A DNA stretch of 9,372 bases, taken from NCBI GenBank assembly GCA_018064545.1, contig JAGHUY010000085.1, positions 1 to 9,372 of the forward strand, in the 5' to 3' direction. Shown one piece after another: positions 1 to 7,274 of the stretch. The notes under the pieces were generated by a model. That model did no database searches, was not told where the DNA came from, and saw only the letters and a list, made by a program, of their open reading frames with translations. The DNA is from Candidatus Apopatosoma intestinale. GTDB lineage: Bacteria; Bacillota; Clostridia; Oscillospirales; CAG-272. Each line of letters opens with the position of its first letter. Position 1 is the first letter of the stretch. Made by a program: the position numbers and the translations under genes.

Positions 1-1
1 C

Positions 2-1090
2 GCCACGCTTCTCGGTACGCAGGATCACGGGGAATATCCCTTGCAGGAGCCGGGGACGAGCCTCTGCGCCGTCCGTCAGCTCGGACGCGGACTGATCTTC
101 GGCGAGGGCGTGAAAAACGTCCGCATCACCGGCGGCGGCACGCTTGACGGTAACGGCCGTTACCGTTTCAAGATGAACGATCCCCGTAAGGAACGCCGCG
201 TGGAAGACGCCCGCCCCGACATCATCTATATCGCCTATTCCGAGGGCATCACGGTGGAAAATATCCACTTGCGCGGCAGTGCGTTCTGGACGGTCGTCCC
301 GCTCTCCTGCGGAAACGTCACCTTGCGCCACCTCGACCTCGACTGCATGAACACCCCGAACCGGGACGGCATCGACCCGGTCGATTCCCACGATATGACC
401 ATTTACGACTGCAATATCATGGCCGGGGACGACGGGCTGTGTTTCAAGAGTTCCGACCCCGTCGGCTGTTACAACATCGACGTTCACGATATGATGATCC
501 AGTCTCTTGCCTCCGGTATCAAGTTCGGAACGGACACGTATTACTGCTTAAAAGACGCCGTCATCACCGACTGCACCGTCAAAAACGTCAACCGATGCGG
601 CATTTCGCTGGAAACCGTCGACGGTGCCCTCGTCGAAAACGTCACGTTCGAGCGCATCGACATGACTGACGTCTCCGCCCCCGTCTATATCACCGTCGGC
701 GCAAGAAACCGCCTGCCCCGCGGCGGCGCCCCCGTCCGCAAGAGCGAAATAAGGCACGTGGTTTTCCGCGATCTGCGCTTTGACCGCCCGTATCTCTTCG
801 GCGAGACGCGCAATATCAGCGAGGTCATGGCGGTCGCCCAGTCGGACGATCAGCGAATGGAAGATATTCTCTTTGAAAACTGCGATTTTGAACTGAAAGG
901 CGGCTATTCCGAGACGCCCGGATGCCCGAACGTCATCGATAACCACTATCCGGAATACGATCAGCACGGTCCCTCCGCCGGCCACGCCTTCACCGTCCGC
1001 TACGCCAAAAACTTCCGGGTAAGGAGCGTAAATGTCACCCTGCAAAAACCCGACGTAAGACCGTTTATCGCCGAATTTGACTGTGAATAG
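2..1090 (+). CDS. GH28-like glycoside hydrolase (polygalacturonase family), 5' end outside window
   Basis: The reading frame is open from the left edge to the TAG at 1088-1090, so only the C-terminal 362 residues are seen. The start and any signal peptide lie upstream. The right-handed beta-helix signature of family 28 is clear: a G-x-LDGNG turn near 146-163, an N-R-D-G-I-D segment at 359-376 (family NTDG motif) and a G-D-D-G segment at 425-436, which supply the three conserved aspartates. Beta-helix coils (NVTFERIDM, VVFRDLRFD, ILFENCDFE) follow. Known members hydrolyse alpha-1,4-galacturonan or related pectic linkages. The family GHG and RIK motifs are not evident: the aligned stretches read A-S-G-I-K-F-G-T and R-C-G-I-S-L, so substrate or mechanism may differ from classical polygalacturonases. 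The gene is followed by its own terminator and is not part of the cas operon. Codon use is GC-rich, unlike cas9. Confidence 0.87.
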   Translation, partial: ATLLGTQDHGEYPLQEPGTSLCAVRQLGRGLIFGEGVKNVRITGGGTLDGNGRYRFKMNDPRKERRVEDARPDIIYIAYSEGITVENIHLRGSAFWTVVPLSCGNVTLRHLDLDCMNTPNRDGIDPVDSHDMTIYDCNIMAGDDGLCFKSSDPVGCYNIDVHDMMIQSLASGIKFGTDTYYCLKDAVITDCTVKNVNRCGISLETVDGALVENVTFERIDMTDVSAPVYITVGARNRLPRGGAPVRKSEIRHVVFRDLRFDRPYLFGETRNISEVMAVAQSDDQRMEDILFENCDFELKGGYSETPGCPNVIDNHYPEYDQHGPSAGHAFTVRYAKNFRVRSVNVTLQKPDVRPFIAEFDCE

Positions 1091-1097
1091 AAAAGTG

Positions 1098-1153
1098 CCC
1101 CGTCATGGCCGAAATTCGGCTGTGACGGGGTTTGCTATACTCTTTGTTTTTTC
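1098..1153 (+). terminator. Intrinsic terminator after the GH28 gene
   Basis: An inverted repeat at 1098-1130 begins eight bases after the GH28 stop. The outer arms CCCCGTCA and TGACGGGG pair perfectly. The stem continues through two G-T wobbles into GCCG/CGGC and closes on an AT-rich loop. Several T runs follow up to about 1153 (TTT, then TTTGTTTTTT), though the first is short. It probably insulates the CRISPR locus from the upstream gene. Confidence 0.75.
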
Positions 1154-1180
1154 TTGATCAGAAAATGGTTTGCTTCTGCA

Positions 1181-1209
1181 TTGACTTTCTTATAAATAGT
1201 TTTTATAAT
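1181..1209 (+). promoter_or_regulatory. Strong sigma-70-type promoter pointing toward cas9, across the tracrRNA gene
   Basis: TTGACT at 1181-1186 and TATAAT at 1204-1209 are separated by exactly 17 bases. This is the best rightward promoter upstream of cas9; weaker hexamer pairs nearer the gene were not convincing. A start near 1216 would give a cas9 leader of about 290 nt that is complementary to the whole tracrRNA. The inverted repeat TTATAAA (1190-1196) / TTTATAA (1202-1208) overlaps the spacer and -10 and could be an operator. Assignment to cas9 is inference; it could also drive a short RNA. Confidence 0.66.
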
Positions 1210-1247
1210 AAGGATGAATGCCAAATCTTTTTCGGTATTTTCTCAAT

Positions 1248-1274
1248 AAAAAAGGCAACCAATAACTGGTTGCC
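1248..1274 (-). terminator. tracrRNA intrinsic terminator
   Basis: An 8-bp perfect stem (GGCAACCA / TGGTTGCC) with a 5-nt loop at 1254-1274 is followed, in the leftward direction, by six T residues (complement of 1248-1253). Read rightward, no T run follows the hairpin, so it should not stop a transcript heading for cas9. Confidence 0.9.
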
Positions 1275-1340
1275 GACTATACAAAAAACGGTGGAATTAT
1301 TCAGAGGATACCACCATACCCCACGGCAAATATGCCTTAT

Positions 1341-1376
1341 CTTAGAACTTAATGATGGATATTGATAAACCTATAC
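1341..1376 (+). repeat. Degenerate CRISPR repeat: functional anti-repeat of tracrRNA
   Basis: This 36-nt unit lies in the same orientation as the array repeats. Its 3' 24 nt match the array repeat except for one T-to-C change, while most of the first 12 nt differ. The divergent part keeps pairing ability through wobble (CTTAG on this strand), as expected for an anti-repeat selected to form the bulged crRNA:tracrRNA duplex. Confidence 0.9.
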
Positions 1377-1390
1377 GGCTTCAATAAGAG

Positions 1391-1426
1391 TTTATGAATT
1401 TCTGATGGATATTGATAAACTTATAC
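1391..1426 (+). repeat. Second degenerate CRISPR repeat (distal anti-repeat)
   Basis: The 3' 26 nt (1401-1426) are identical to the array repeat; six of the first ten positions differ. It is 14 nt from the other degenerate repeat, less than half a normal spacer. It lies inside the predicted tracrRNA transcript but no nexus hairpin directly follows it, and its lower-stem region pairs weakly with GUUUUAG. It may be a relic of a small array from which tracrRNA arose, or a regulatory duplicate. Confidence 0.85.
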
Positions 1427-1450
1427 AACATTACTTCTAAGGTCATCTTC

Positions 1451-1479
1451 ATTATACACCACTGAATAAAAAAAGTCAA
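1451..1479 (-). promoter_or_regulatory. tracrRNA promoter
   Basis: On the minus strand TTGACT (complement of 1474-1479) and TATAAT (complement of 1451-1456) are spaced by exactly 17 bases, a near-consensus housekeeping promoter. The start would fall near 1443-1445, just before the distal anti-repeat. It lies within 60 bp of the cas9 start codon and faces away from it. Confidence 0.85.
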
Positions 1480-1506
1480 TAAAATAAACTAAATAAGGAG
1501 AGAAAA

Positions 1507-4500
1507 ATGAAATCAAAAAATTATATCATAGGGATTGATGCAGGAATTGGATCGGTCGGATGGTCTGTTATTTCCGGAGAAAGAGAGAATGCCCGTATTG
1601 AAAATTTTGGCGTACGAATCTTTGATCCCGGGGAGAATACCAAGGATAAAGAAAGCGCCTGCCAAGAAAGGCGTGGGTTTCGATCTGTCAGAAGATTGAC
1701 CAGACGACGCTATTACAGAAAAATGCTTCTCCGCAACATATTCAATGAACTCGGGTTGATCGGGCAGACGTTTGAAGACGAGCTTCTTGACTGTAAAGAC
1801 AAAGACGTATATACCCTGAAAGTCAGTGCGCTTGACGGAAAAATATCCACGGCCGAATTGTATAAATGCCTTGTCCACACCTGCAATCATCGCGGTTATC
1901 GTGATTTTTACGAAAGTACGTTTGATGAGGAAGACGGAGGCGAAGAAGGCAAAAACAAAGAAGCGGTTTCGGAATTTATAAAAAGATTCAAACAAAGCGG
2001 AAAAAGAACGGTTTCCGAGTTTTTGCTGTCCGATTATCGAAATGGCCAATTCGTGGACTATCGCAATAATGCCTGCGGGGGGAGCGACTATTTGCTGATA
2101 GAACGTTCTTTGCTGGAAGACGAGACAAGAATGATTCTTGCTGAACAGCAAAAGTATTATTCCGCTTTATCGGAAAAAGCCATTGAGCAGATTGTTACAA
2201 CCATTTTCAATCAGCGGGCTTTTGAAGACGGTCCCGGAGACAAAAATGACGCAACAAGACGGTATCAGGGATATTTGGCCACCATCGGGAACTGTCCTTT
2301 CCATAAAGAAGAAAGACGCGGATTCCGCTATACGGTCATTGCCGATGCTTTTGCCATCATCAATACGCTTTCGCAATATCGCTTTTTGAACACGGAGACG
2401 GGGGAATTCTATCTGAATCCGGATGCGGCCAAAGAGATTCTGCAATTTGCCCTTAGTAATGCAGGGATTTCGATCAAGCAAGTCAAAGATATTGCCAAGA
2501 AATACGGATTATCTGTTTTCAAAAACGAAAATTCAGATAAGGAAGGGCTGAAAAAATCCTTAAAGTTTTTACCTATTATTAAGAAGATATTGGAAAACAA
2601 CGGCGAATCCTGGGAGAACTGGATCGCAGAAAATCAGTTTGATTTGCGCAATCCTTCGAGACTCCATTTGATCGGGGATGTTCTTTCCCAATACCAAACG
2701 CCGAGATACCGCCGCGAAAAACTGGCAGATTTAAAGTTTTTGAGCAAGCCGCTTGCCAGCGACCTCGTCAGATTGAAAGCAACAGGTACGGCCAAGACCG
2801 GATACACCTATATGTGTGAGGCCATCGACGCTTTTTGCAACGGCGATATTTACGGAAACTTCCAGGCAAACGTCAACAAAAAAACGGAAGAAGTTTCTTC
2901 TGCCAAAAAATACGATAAATTGCCGCAGTTAAACGATGAGGAAATCAACAACAATCACGTCGTATTCAAGGCCATCAATGAGACGAGAAAAGTCATCAAC
3001 GCTATTGTTGAAACTTACGGAACACCAAAATACATGGTGATTGAAGTAGCGGATGAACTCGGAAGAAGTTTTTCGGAAAGAGACACCATTCACAGAGAAA
3101 ACCGCGAGCGCGAAAAGACCAACAGGCAAATCGAACAAAATATCCGCGAATTATTGGGTTGCCAAGAAGACGGTAATATCTCGGAGCAAATGATCGAAAG
3201 ATATAAACTCTTTTATCAGCAGGAGGGGAAAGACCCGTATTCCGGAACCGATCTCGGAGATATCAAGGACGTATTGAACAATGCGCTCAAACAGTACGAA
3301 ATTGACCATATCGTTCCGTATTCTCTGATTCTCGACAATACGTTGAGCAACAAAATACTGACCCATTCGGAAGAAAATCAGAGAAAAAAACAGCGCACGC
3401 CGCTGATGTATCTGGACGATGAAAAAGCCGCAAACTTCTTGTCTTTTGTCAATCATATGTACGCCAGAGACAATGACAAAAAGGGCGGAAAAAAGAATAA
3501 AGTCGGTACGCCATATCCCCCGTTCAACGGCAAAAAATTGGAATACTGTAAGCTGGCCGACATTTATTCCGAAGAAGCGCGCAAACTTTTGAGCGACTGG
3601 AAGAGCCGCAATATCAATGATACGCGTTACATTACCAAATACATTGCCGGATTCATTGCAAAGAATCTGAAATTCTCGGATGATGACGGAAAGCACGTTT
3701 TTACGATCAAAGGAGCGGTAACGTCCAAGTTCCGCAGAGAATGGATGCGGGATACGAAGTGGGGGGAAGAGGAAAAAAACCGGGACTCCTACCTCAACCA
3801 TGCCATGGATGCGGTCATAATGGCCAATTTAACACCGGCATATATTGAAATCGGCTCGGATGCGATTAAACTTCGTCAGATTTACAATAAAAACAACAAA
3901 AACACGGAAGTCCCGGAATACAAAGAGTATTTTGCCAATTGCGTTGACAAGATGGAAAAATACTATCATTTCAGCCGTGACTATACCGCCAAATTGTTGC
4001 GCTCCCCCAAAGATATTCCGTCGTACGTTCCTGATCTGAAAGAAGAGGCACTTTGGCGATTCAACGACGAAAGCGAGGCGGCATTCTCTGAAAAAGTGAA
4101 AGAGAAATACGGCGATTGTTCCGACTTTATCATCCCGCCGCACATCCCGATCACATCACACAAGCCGAATCGCAAATTCAAGGGATGCATTGCGGATGCC
4201 AACCCGATAAAAATTGTTGAAGTGAATGGTGAAATGCACAAAGTATCCCATACAAGTTTTTCTGCTCTGACAAAAAAAGACATTGCCAAGCTGTATGGGG
4301 CTGATCCCTCGCTCATAGCGGAACTCAACGAAATTTTCAAGGATAAGGCTATGACGGGTGAGAAATACTTGAAAGAAAACGGTCTGACTGCTTTCCGCCG
4401 GAAAAACGGTCAGGTGCTTCGCCGCGTTTCCGTCGTTGATCCCAAGACGATTTCAAACTATTATTTGAAAACCATCGATGAAAATAACCATACTTACCTC

Positions 4501-4926
4501 GGCATCCTGAAATACTATTGCATCGGCGTTTACCGGAATCAGAACGGAAAGACCTGCACATACGGCATCCGTTACGTCGATATAGTAAAAAAGGATAAAA
4601 AACTGTTTTTGAAAGCCGGGGTGCTTCCGGAAGATTATCAAGAGCATATTATGTATCTTTTTCCGAACGATTATATTGAAGTAACAAATAGAAAAGGGGA
4701 ATGTGTAAAGGGATTTTACAAATCCGTTTTTAATATTTCGGACAGCAGGTTCTACTATGCACCCCAAAATTCACCTTCTGCCGGAAAATCTGTTGGTATA
4801 GGGAAAGATTGCTCAATCAAAAAATATGATATTTCCATTCTCGGAAAGAAAGGCGGCGAAATCAAATGTTCCGCACCCTTGTCGTTAATACCGGAGAACG
4901 AATCGGAGTCAAAGACAACTGGCTGA
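1507..4926 (+). CDS. cas9: Cas9 RNA-guided endonuclease (type II, 1139 aa)
   Basis: Effector that uses crRNA:tracrRNA to cut both strands of matching DNA. The ATG follows AAGGAG (1495-1500) by 6 nt. The split RuvC site is complete: RuvC-I I-G-I-D11-A-G-I-G-S-V-G-W; RuvC-II I-E513-V-A-D-E-L-G; RuvC-III N-H765-A-M-D768-A. The HNH domain has D600-H601-I-V-P, N615 and N624, equivalent to S. pyogenes D839, H840, N854 and N863. The arginine-rich bridge helix is at about 51-79 (E-R-R-G-F-R-S-V-R-R), followed by an alpha-helical recognition lobe to about 490, with H-T-C-N-H-R-G at 124-130. The C-terminal part, from about 880 (S-H-K-P-N-R-K-F-K-G), should be the wedge and PAM-interacting region. At 1139 aa it is shorter than the roughly 1370-aa long II-A enzymes and near the upper end of II-C. 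No inactivating change is seen. The PAM cannot be read from the sequence. cas1 starts inside its last 61 bases. Confidence 0.97.
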   Translation: MKSKNYIIGIDAGIGSVGWSVISGERENARIENFGVRIFDPGENTKDKESACQERRGFRSVRRLTRRRYYRKMLLRNIFNELGLIGQTFEDELLDCKDKDVYTLKVSALDGKISTAELYKCLVHTCNHRGYRDFYESTFDEEDGGEEGKNKEAVSEFIKRFKQSGKRTVSEFLLSDYRNGQFVDYRNNACGGSDYLLIERSLLEDETRMILAEQQKYYSALSEKAIEQIVTTIFNQRAFEDGPGDKNDATRRYQGYLATIGNCPFHKEERRGFRYTVIADAFAIINTLSQYRFLNTETGEFYLNPDAAKEILQFALSNAGISIKQVKDIAKKYGLSVFKNENSDKEGLKKSLKFLPIIKKILENNGESWENWIAENQFDLRNPSRLHLIGDVLSQYQTPRYRREKLADLKFLSKPLASDLVRLKATGTAKTGYTYMCEAIDAFCNGDIYGNFQANVNKKTEEVSSAKKYDKLPQLNDEEINNNHVVFKAINETRKVINAIVETYGTPKYMVIEVADELGRSFSERDTIHRENREREKTNRQIEQNIRELLGCQEDGNISEQMIERYKLFYQQEGKDPYSGTDLGDIKDVLNNALKQYEIDHIVPYSLILDNTLSNKILTHSEENQRKKQRTPLMYLDDEKAANFLSFVNHMYARDNDKKGGKKNKVGTPYPPFNGKKLEYCKLADIYSEEARKLLSDWKSRNINDTRYITKYIAGFIAKNLKFSDDDGKHVFTIKGAVTSKFRREWMRDTKWGEEEKNRDSYLNHAMDAVIMANLTPAYIEIGSDAIKLRQIYNKNNKNTEVPEYKEYFANCVDKMEKYYHFSRDYTAKLLRSPKDIPSYVPDLKEEALWRFNDESEAAFSEKVKEKYGDCSDFIIPPHIPITSHKPNRKFKGCIADANPIKIVEVNGEMHKVSHTSFSALTKKDIAKLYGADPSLIAELNEIFKDKAMTGEKYLKENGLTAFRRKNGQVLRRVSVVDPKTISNYYLKTIDENNHTYLGILKYYCIGVYRNQNGKTCTYGIRYVDIVKKDKKLFLKAGVLPEDYQEHIMYLFPNDYIEVTNRKGECVKGFYKSVFNISDSRFYYAPQNSPSAGKSVGIGKDCSIKKYDISILGKKGGEIKCSAPLSLIPENESESKTTG

Positions 4927-5782
4927 CGGTGGAAACGGAATCCGGAGAACAAAAAATACCTTTGGATGATTTATTGCGGTAGTTATTGACAATCAGGCAT
5001 CGTCCTTGACGGTGCCTGCCATCCACCGTTTGACAGAGTCGGGAGCACATATTCTGGTCTGCAACGAAAAGCATTTACCGGTTTCGGTGATTCTTCCCCA
5101 AAATCGACATTTTCACCCATTGGCGGTGATCCGGCGGCAGATTGAAATGACCGATGACATTAAGGATAAGTTATGGGAGAAAATCGTCGAAGCAAAAATC
5201 AAGAATCAAGCGCGGGTTTTGCATCTCTGCTCCGGGTCCGCAGAGAAAGTAAAGCGTTTGAATGAACTGGCAGATGAAGTGCAAAACGGAGACGAGGGAA
5301 ATCGGGAAGGCATTGCCGCCAAAATGTTTTTTCACGAATTGTACGGTTCCTCTTTCGTGCGGATGGCGGATGACGGCATCAACGCCGCGCTTAACTATGG
5401 ATATGCGATCATCCGTTCCGCCTTTTGTAAAACGCTTTGCGCTTATGGATATAACTGCGTTCTCGGAATCCACCATATCAGTGAATCCAATCCGTTCAAT
5501 TTGGCGGATGATTTGATGGAACCACTGCGCCCGCTCGTGGATATGTGGGTGGACGACCATCACGAGGATTTGCTTGACGAATTGACAAAAAAACAGCGAA
5601 ATGAACTGGCAGCGCTGATCAACGATCTGACTATGCTGGACGGAAGAAAAATGAGAGTTCGTAACGCGATCGACCGTTATATAAAATCCTTTACAACTGC
5701 CGTTATGCGGAATAATCCCCAATATCTGTCCGTTCCGGAAATCATCCGAACCGATATCTATTCGGAGGAAGATGAGGAATGA
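4866..5782 (+). pseudogene. cas1: Cas1 integrase, interrupted by a -1 frameshift near codon 37
   Basis: Cas1 with Cas2 inserts new spacers at the leader end of the array. The start is ATG at 4866, inside the cas9 end, giving M-F-R-T-L-V-V-N-T-G, the usual type II Cas1 opening. This frame runs to P-L-D-D-L-L-R and stops at TAG 4980-4982. The rest of Cas1 (V-V-I-D-N-Q-A-S-S-L-T) continues in the -1 frame to 5782. That frame has a stop at 4967-4969, so the switch must lie in 4970-4979. Family comparison (DD-L-Tyr-x-V-V-I-D-N) suggests one missing base, TAT becoming TT at about 4974. If restored, the protein has 305 aa with E148, H203/H204 and E219 where type II Cas1 has its metal ligands. A TTG at 5006 is the first possible in-frame start downstream, but would lose the N-terminal beta domain. 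A sequencing or assembly error remains possible, although no homopolymer is present. Its end overlaps cas2 by 4 nt. Confidence 0.85.
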
Positions 5783-6102
5783 TCAACAGAACGATGAGAC
5801 TTATTGTTTTTTTCGATCTTCCCGTAATGGAAAAGAAAGACAGAAAAAATTATGCCGTTTTCCGAAAATATCTGATTCAAAACGGGTATTTTATGGTGCA
5901 ATATTCTGTTTACAGCAAAATCACGCAGAACCACGATGACGCCCAAAAGAACATCAGCCAATTAAAACGACACTTGCCCCCAAAAGGTGCAGTTCGCGTG
6001 ATGCAAGTAACAGAAAGGCAGTATAACGCAATGGAAATCCTTGTCGGAAGCCGGACTGCACAGGAAAGCTTCTTGATGCCAACGGATTTTTTGGAAATAT
6101 AG
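5779..6102 (+). CDS. cas2: Cas2 adaptation protein (107 aa)
   Basis: Cas2 forms the dimer core of the Cas1-Cas2 spacer integration complex. The ferredoxin-like fold is recognisable from R-L-I-V-F-F-D13-L-P, with the conserved Asp13 at the end of the first beta strand, and from F-R-K-Y-L-I-Q-N-G-Y, M-V-Q-Y-S-V-Y and V-R-V-M-Q-V-T-E-R-Q. Length and sequence match type II Cas2. The start ATG overlaps the cas1 stop (ATGA, 5779-5782), with GGAGG at 5764-5768. Met6 (5794) gives the more typical M-R-L-I-V-F-F opening but has no ribosome binding site. Overlap implies translational coupling with cas1. No csn2 or cas4 follows; the leader begins directly after the stop. Confidence 0.93.
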   Translation: MINRTMRLIVFFDLPVMEKKDRKNYAVFRKYLIQNGYFMVQYSVYSKITQNHDDAQKNISQLKRHLPPKGAVRVMQVTERQYNAMEILVGSRTAQESFLMPTDFLEI

Positions 6103-6160
6103 CAGGCATTTGGATTTTTCTATTGCAATTCTTTGGCGTATGTGGTAACTTATATTTAAG
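6103..6160 (+). promoter_or_regulatory. CRISPR leader with probable pre-crRNA promoter
   Basis: This 58-bp AT-rich stretch lies between cas2 and the first repeat and ends in TTTAAG next to the array. TTGCAA (6123-6128) and TAACTT (6146-6151) are 17 bases apart, the latter preceded by TGG (extended -10). TATATT at 6151-6156 is an alternative -10. Decay of the opposite array end confirms that this is the leader side. No terminator separates cas2 from the array, so read-through from the cas operon is also possible. Confidence 0.6.
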
Positions 6161-7249
6161 GTTTTAGTTCTCTGATGGATATTGATAAACTTATACTTTC
6201 GTTATCGTCAAGAGGATCCCGAGCATGTTTTAGTTCTCTGATGGATATTGATAAACTTATACAGGTTTTAAAAGAGCCTACGCGTGGGTCGGTTTTAGTT
6301 CTCTGATGGATATTGATAAACTTATACCAAGTTGAGACATAACCGGAGATTGAGTAAGTTTTAGTTCTCTGATGGATATTGATAAACTTATACTGGCCGA
6401 CGATTCCACCATCAAGGCGACCGGTTTTAGTTCTCTGATGGATATTGATAAACTTATACCTTCTTCCGTTGCTTCTCCGAGGAAACTCTGTTTTAGTTCT
6501 CTGATGGATATTGATAAACTTATACCAATCGATTTTGTAAAAAGGAAGAACAAAGTTTTAGTTCTCTGATGGATATTGATAAACTTATACCGGTGTGTGG
6601 GTTTACACGCCGGAGTTCTGGTTTTAGTTCTCTGATGGATATTGATAAACTTATACAGAATTGGGAGAAACCGAACAAACGAAACGTTTTAGTTCTCTGA
6701 TGGATATTGATAAACTTATACGTATTTAGTTTGATCAAGCGTAAAAGTACAGTTTTAGTTCTCTGATGGATATTGATAAACTTATACTATGTTATCCGGC
6801 GTCAGATAGCGCTTATGGTTTTAGTTCTCTGATGGATATTGATAAACTTATACCACGGCGTTGGTGAGTATAAGCTGTGAGGCGTTTTAGTTCTCTGATG
6901 GATATTGATAAACTTATACCTGCCCGCTGAGCATGAAGTTATATGGCGGGTTTTAGTTCTCTGATGGATATTGATAAACTTATACCGAGGAGATCGGTTT
7001 GCCGCTTGCCCAGCGGTTTTAGTTCTCTGATGGATATTGATAAACTTATACAGTAATCGTTGTCACCCCAATTAGGAAAGGGTTTTAGTTCTCTGATGGA
7101 TATTGATAAACTTATACACACCGATACCAATGCCGATAAGACCGACTGTTTTAGTTCTCTGATGGATATTGATAAACTTATACCAAACGCCCGTTTCTTC
7201 GCTCGGTTGAGTGGTTTTAGTTCTCTGATGGATATTGATAAACTTATAT
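6161..7249 (+). CRISPR. CRISPR array: 17 repeats of 36 nt, 16 spacers of 29-30 nt
   Basis: The repeat begins GTTTTAGTTCTC and ends GATAAACTTATAC. Repeat starts are 6161, 6227, 6292, 6358, 6424, 6490, 6555, 6621, 6686, 6752, 6818, 6884, 6950, 7016, 7082, 7148 and 7214. The first 16 copies look identical; the 17th ends in T instead of C. Thirteen spacers are 30 nt and three (2, 6 and 8) are 29 nt. All spacers differ from each other and none was seen to match elsewhere in this window. The GTTTTAG start is the type II hallmark that pairs with the tracrRNA lower stem, so transcription is rightward and mature guides would be spacer followed by the 5' part of the repeat, with trimming by RNase III. 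Uniform repeats indicate recent or ongoing maintenance. Confidence 0.99.
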
Positions 7250-7274
7250 GTACACCTGGGTGTCGCGAACAAAT

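Larger units (their letters stand above)
1247..1444 (-). ncRNA. tracrRNA of the type II CRISPR system, with two anti-repeats
   Basis: Read leftward, this RNA carries the anti-repeat that pairs with the crRNA repeat. The reverse complement of 1339-1345 (CUAAGAU) pairs with the repeat start GUUUUAG over 7 bp including G-U wobbles. After an internal bulge, the reverse complement of 1353-1376 pairs with the 3' 24 nt of the repeat with a single G-U position. Next come AAGGC, a small nexus-like hairpin (1325-1336, GGCA/UGCC), a 7-bp stem-loop (1288-1317) and a terminator hairpin with a U run (1248-1274). A promoter lies at 1451-1479. The predicted full transcript is about 198 nt. It includes a second, more distal anti-repeat (1391-1426) 14 nt from the first, whose lower-stem part pairs poorly with the crRNA. 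A shorter processed form starting near 1376 is likely. The precise 5' end is inferred. Confidence 0.88.

Noticed and set aside
1132..1365. Possible 77-aa protein between the GH28 gene and cas9
   Set aside because: It runs through the tracrRNA gene and its terminator on the opposite strand, has no ribosome binding site and resembles no known family.
1427..1450. Long tracrRNA acting as a natural single guide that represses the cas promoter, as in S. pyogenes
   Set aside because: The 5' end has only a 7-bp match (CUUAGAA/UUCUAAG) to the anti-repeat, and the second copy is an anti-repeat rather than crRNA-like, so no guide-plus-repeat structure is formed. I cannot exclude it without start-site data.
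1513..2151. Long minus-strand open frames within cas9
   Set aside because: They are shadows of the cas9 reading frame, with no ribosome binding site or recognisable product.
4968..4982. Programmed -1 frameshifting as the explanation for cas1
   Set aside because: The site reads T TTA TTG, which does not fit the X XXY YYZ slippery pattern; re-pairing after slippage would be poor. A base deletion or sequence error is more likely.
6161..6196. A promoter inside each CRISPR repeat, as in Neisseria II-C arrays
   Set aside because: The repeat end TTATAC lacks the TGn extension and has no -35 at a suitable distance, so repeat-borne transcription is not supported.
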